Made by a program: the position numbers and the translations under genes | The notes under the pieces: model-generated | Told to the model about the DNA's origin: nothing | Seen by the model: the letters and a program-made list of their open reading frames with translations, nothing else | Databases searched by the model: none | Source: Azolla pinnata | Lineage: Eukaryota; Streptophyta; Polypodiopsida; Salviniales; Salviniaceae | Direction of reading: 5' to 3' | NCBI GenBank assembly: GCA_037176905.1 | Contig: JBBBWG010030521.1 | Span: 1-48,757 of the forward strand | DNA length: 48,757 bases | Shown: piece by piece, positions 46,308 through 48,757 of the stretch | Numbering within the stretch: the first letter of the stretch is position 1 | Layout of the letters: each line of letters opens with the position of its first letter

Positions 46308-48749
46308 CTAGCCTGGGAAGGAGGAGGATGTTGGCGGGAGGTCCTCGGGGGGGGCCTTCCAGGTGGACATGGCGTGCAGCATGCGGCCCTTCCAGCCCAT
46401 GAGCAGGTACTGGCTGTCCTGCGAGACGGTGTACTCCTTGTGCCACGTCTCGAGCATGTGCTGCGTGTTGCCCTTGATCTCGGCGTCGAGGGGCAGCTGC
46501 TGGAACCCCACCTCCTCCGTCACGAGCTGCCAATGCTTGTACTTGTCGACGCGATCGACGACCTCGGCGCCCTCGCAGGCCACGATGTTGAGGATGGCCT
46601 TGCCCAGGATCTCGCTCTCGAAGACGAGCCGCTCCGTGCGCTCGCGCTCGATGAACGTGTCCAGCATGTCGAACACGCTCTCGAAGTGGAAGAGCGCTTC
46701 CTTGAACCTTCGGGTGAAGAACGGGGTGCTGTAGGAGCCCGTGACGATGCCCTGGATGTAGACCTCGGGGTTGATATCGCGCCCTTGCTTCAGCAGCTTC
46801 GAGCGCACGGTGGGCGAATCGAGGGTGTCGTCCATGACGTAGCGCAGGAGCGAGGCCGAGATCACCACCAGCACCTCCCCGTCCCTTCGATACGGGCTCA
46901 CGAAATCCTGCATGCAGAGCTCCTCGCGGACCCCCGCCCACGGCGTGTACTGGAACGGCACCCCGCACTTCGCGGCGTAAGCCTCGAGCAGCTTCCCGAT
47001 CTTCTGCACCGCCTCCATCACCACATCGGTCCTCGCCGGGAGCATCGAGTAGTGCGGAAACCCCAGCCCGATGATGTGCACTTCGGGGGGGCCCCCGGGG
47101 CGATCCGCCAGCGCCTTGAACAGCGCCGGGTACTGGAACCCGTCGATCTGCAGCTCCAAGATGTGCAGCTTCGTCGCCCCCCTCGCGACCTTCAGGATCG
47201 TGTGGTTGATGAAGTAGTGGTACGCCTTCACGAAGGGGCAGTGCTCCATGTACATGTAGATCGACTTGAGGATCTCGGCCGCCGACGGCCGCCGCTCGAG
47301 GAGGCCGAGGTACAGGGGCCAGCCCGTGCCCGAGAAGCGAGCTTCCATGGCCTCGGCGAAGTAGTAAGCAAGCCGCTCTGCGCCGTTGCCGTAGGGGGTC
47401 GCATATTGGCGAACCTTCTTCAGGATCTCGACCGCCCTCTTCGTGTTGTTGGCTCCGACCGCGTACGCGCATTGCAGGAGCAGATCGTTGAGCTCCACGC
47501 ATTCCTGCTCGCCGCTGCCCGTGTCCTTGTTCGCCGCCCGCGATTTGGCCCCGCCTCCGCCGCTCCCGCCTCGCTTCGAGCTCTCCTTGCGGGGCTTCAG
47601 CGTTCTCCCCGCCTTCTCGGGCTTCTGGATCCTGAGCCCATGTGAACGCGCTGCTGCTGTTGTTGTCGTCGTCGTCGTCGTCGCTACCCCGATGTCATCT
47701 TGGCTTCGGGCCGATCCCATCTCGTGGGCTCGCCCCGCTCGTGAGCCCCTACCTCCTCGACCTCCGCTACCTTGTTGCGCTTGTCGGCGGCTATGCCCAT
47801 GCCCATGCCCATTCACGAAGCTTTCGGGCTGCGCTATGCAGGAGGAGCTGTTATTAATGTTGCTGCTGCTGTTGTTGATGCTGATGGTGCTGGTGCTGGT
47901 GCTGGGGGGGCTGCTAGTGACAGTGGCTGGGGCAGCATGAAGAGGCCGATGGATGGGGCCCCGCAAGCTGTTGAGCAGGAGCTCGTTCCGCGACGGCTCC
48001 GGGATGAGCAGCGGCGGAGATGTTATCTCCATGTCGAGGTAGCCCAAGTGCAAGCTGCTATAGCCGGTCGCGTTGATGCTGCCGCAGCTCATGGTGGCGG
48101 CGCTGTTGTTGTTCTTGCTGTTGAAGCCGGAAGAGTCATCCGAGAGGGAGGAGAAGCTGCCTCCCCCGCCACTACCACCATCATCAGGCGAAACAGGGCT
48201 CTCGGCTGTCTCGATCTTCAGGGCCAATCCCGGGGAATCTTCCTTGAGCAGAGCTGCCATCTCCGAGGCCTTGGCCTGATAAGCCACGAACTCGCCTAGA
48301 TCGAGGAATGGATGGTTGATGGCGGGCTCGTCGTCCTCCGCCAAGATCCCCGAGATGAAGGACAGCGCGGGGTCCATCAACGGCTCGAATCGCCCCGTCA
48401 CATCGTACGAAGACGACGAGGATGCCGTATACAATGATGATGATAATGATGATGATGATGATGTTGTTGTTGCTGTTGCTGTTGCTGTTGTTGTTGTTGT
48501 TGTTGTTGTTGCTGCTGTTGCTGTTGTTGTTGTTGCTGCGGCTGTTGTTGTTGATGATGATGATGCTGCCGATGGCTGCCGCATCATCTCGCCGCCGTCG
48601 AACGCGCACCGTCGGATCGTCAGCTCATCGTCGAACGGCGACGACGACAGCGACGGCGGCATGCGGCGCGCGCCGTCGAACGGCGCGGGCCGCCGGATCT
48701 CGTCGAACGACATGGGCCGTCGGATCGCGCCCGGCGACGGCATCGGCAT
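46308..48749 (-). CDS. GRAS transcription factor, LISCL (SCL9/14/33-like) clade
   Basis: Intronless; at least 813 aa, and the true start may lie beyond the window because the frame is still open at the edge. The GRAS domain occupies about residues 416-810: leucine heptad I (ELNDLLLQCAYAVGANN), a divergent VHIID core (LHILELQIDGFQYPALF), RPGGPPEVHI, a PFYRE region with INPEVYIQGIVTGSYSTPFF and LFHFESVFDMLDT, RVDKYKHWQL, and a SAW end (LMGWKGRMLHAMSTWKAP). SYSTPFF, the FDMLDT block and the N-terminal motif ALSFISGILAEDDEP (about 126-140), equivalent to the acidic ISQMLMEED of LISCL proteins, place it in that clade, known for stress- and meiosis-related coactivation. The N-terminal half is Ser/Thr/Asn/Gly-rich, swollen by trinucleotide repeats. 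GC content is much higher than in neighbouring DNA. Confidence 0.92.
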   Translation of the reverse strand: MPMPSPGAIRRPMSFDEIRRPAPFDGARRMPPSLSSSPFDDELTIRRCAFDGGEMMRQPSAASSSSTTTAAATTTTATAATTTTTTTTATATATTTSSSSSLSSSLYTASSSSSYDVTGRFEPLMDPALSFISGILAEDDEPAINHPFLDLGEFVAYQAKASEMAALLKEDSPGLALKIETAESPVSPDDGGSGGGGSFSSLSDDSSGFNSKNNNSAATMSCGSINATGYSSLHLGYLDMEITSPPLLIPEPSRNELLLNSLRGPIHRPLHAAPATVTSSPPSTSTSTISINNSSSNINNSSSCIAQPESFVNGHGHGHSRRQAQQGSGGRGGRGSRAGRAHEMGSARSQDDIGVATTTTTTTTAAARSHGLRIQKPEKAGRTLKPRKESSKRGGSGGGGAKSRAANKDTGSGEQECVELNDLLLQCAYAVGANNTKRAVEILKKVRQYATPYGNGAERLAYYFAEAMEARFSGTGWPLYLGLLERRPSAAEILKSIYMYMEHCPFVKAYHYFINHTILKVARGATKLHILELQIDGFQYPALFKALADRPGGPPEVHIIGLGFPHYSMLPARTDVVMEAVQKIGKLLEAYAAKCGVPFQYTPWAGVREELCMQDFVSPYRRDGEVLVVISASLLRYVMDDTLDSPTVRSKLLKQGRDINPEVYIQGIVTGSYSTPFFTRRFKEALFHFESVFDMLDTFIERERTERLVFESEILGKAILNIVACEGAEVVDRVDKYKHWQLVTEEVGFQQLPLDAEIKGNTQHMLETWHKEYTVSQDSQYLLMGWKGRMLHAMSTWKAPPEDLPPTSSSFPG
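48425..48562 (-). repeat. Coding trinucleotide repeats in the GRAS gene
   Basis: (GAT)n at 48432-48462 then (GTT/GCT)n to about 48560 on the plus strand, read in the sense strand as Ser, Thr and Ala runs of about 45 residues. All changes are triplets, so the frame is kept. Confidence 0.9.
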
Positions 48750-48757
48750 CGGCGGCG

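Noticed and set aside
46374-47645. A 423-codon open frame on the plus strand opposite the GRAS domain
   Set aside because: It mirrors the GRAS coding sequence; high GC at third positions removes antisense stops. Its translation has no domain, while the minus strand has a clear GRAS family match.

Overview
The window is nuclear DNA from a land plant. Coding regions are broken by GT-AG introns (one apparent GC-AG), and the recognisable proteins belong to plant families: an Agenet/Tudor chromatin-type protein, CXIP4, an LLM-domain B-GATA factor, a 3-hydroxyacyl-CoA dehydrogenase, the Fe-S assembly factor DRE2, and an LISCL-type GRAS factor. The proteins are clearly orthologous to, but well diverged from, the angiosperm versions I know. 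Together with the many Ser/Ala runs and microsatellites, this suggests a seed-free lineage (lycophyte, fern or bryophyte). That placement is an inference and is not proven by the sequence.

Layout: 1-3.3 kb is repetitive non-coding DNA (CATA-type microsatellite, an ~84-bp minisatellite, a GATC-rich degenerate repeat with a perfect 15-bp hairpin, a 220-bp tandem duplication). 3.3-13.3 kb (+) is the Agenet gene; I could reconstruct ten coding exons in frame (about 2,012-2,016 aa). 15.1-22.9 kb (+) is a three-exon gene for an unrecognised ~2,048-aa Ser/Ala-rich coiled-coil protein carrying an 11-aa and a 33-aa repeat array. 24.5-25.9 kb (-) is intronless CXIP4. 27.9-31.5 kb (+) is the B-GATA gene, whose promoter region is bracketed by oppositely oriented TTAGGG-type arrays. 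32.1-34.3 kb (-) is the dehydrogenase in four exons. 35.9-41.5 kb (-) is DRE2 in eight coding exons plus a probable leader exon. 41.5-46.3 kb holds minisatellites and no recognisable gene. 46.3 kb to the right edge (-) is the intronless GRAS gene, whose start codon may lie outside the window.

The genes do not form a pathway cluster. They are independent housekeeping and regulatory loci: chromatin reading, splicing or cation transport regulation, greening-type transcription control, acyl-CoA oxidation, cytosolic Fe-S assembly and GRAS transcription. No intact mobile element, CRISPR, rRNA or tRNA was found. The least explained items are the giant repeat-bearing coiled-coil protein, the hexameric telomere-like arrays around a cluster of GGACGG motifs, and the GC-AG intron. 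All exon borders were assigned by eye from splice signals, reading-frame continuity and remembered family alignments; none was checked against transcripts.
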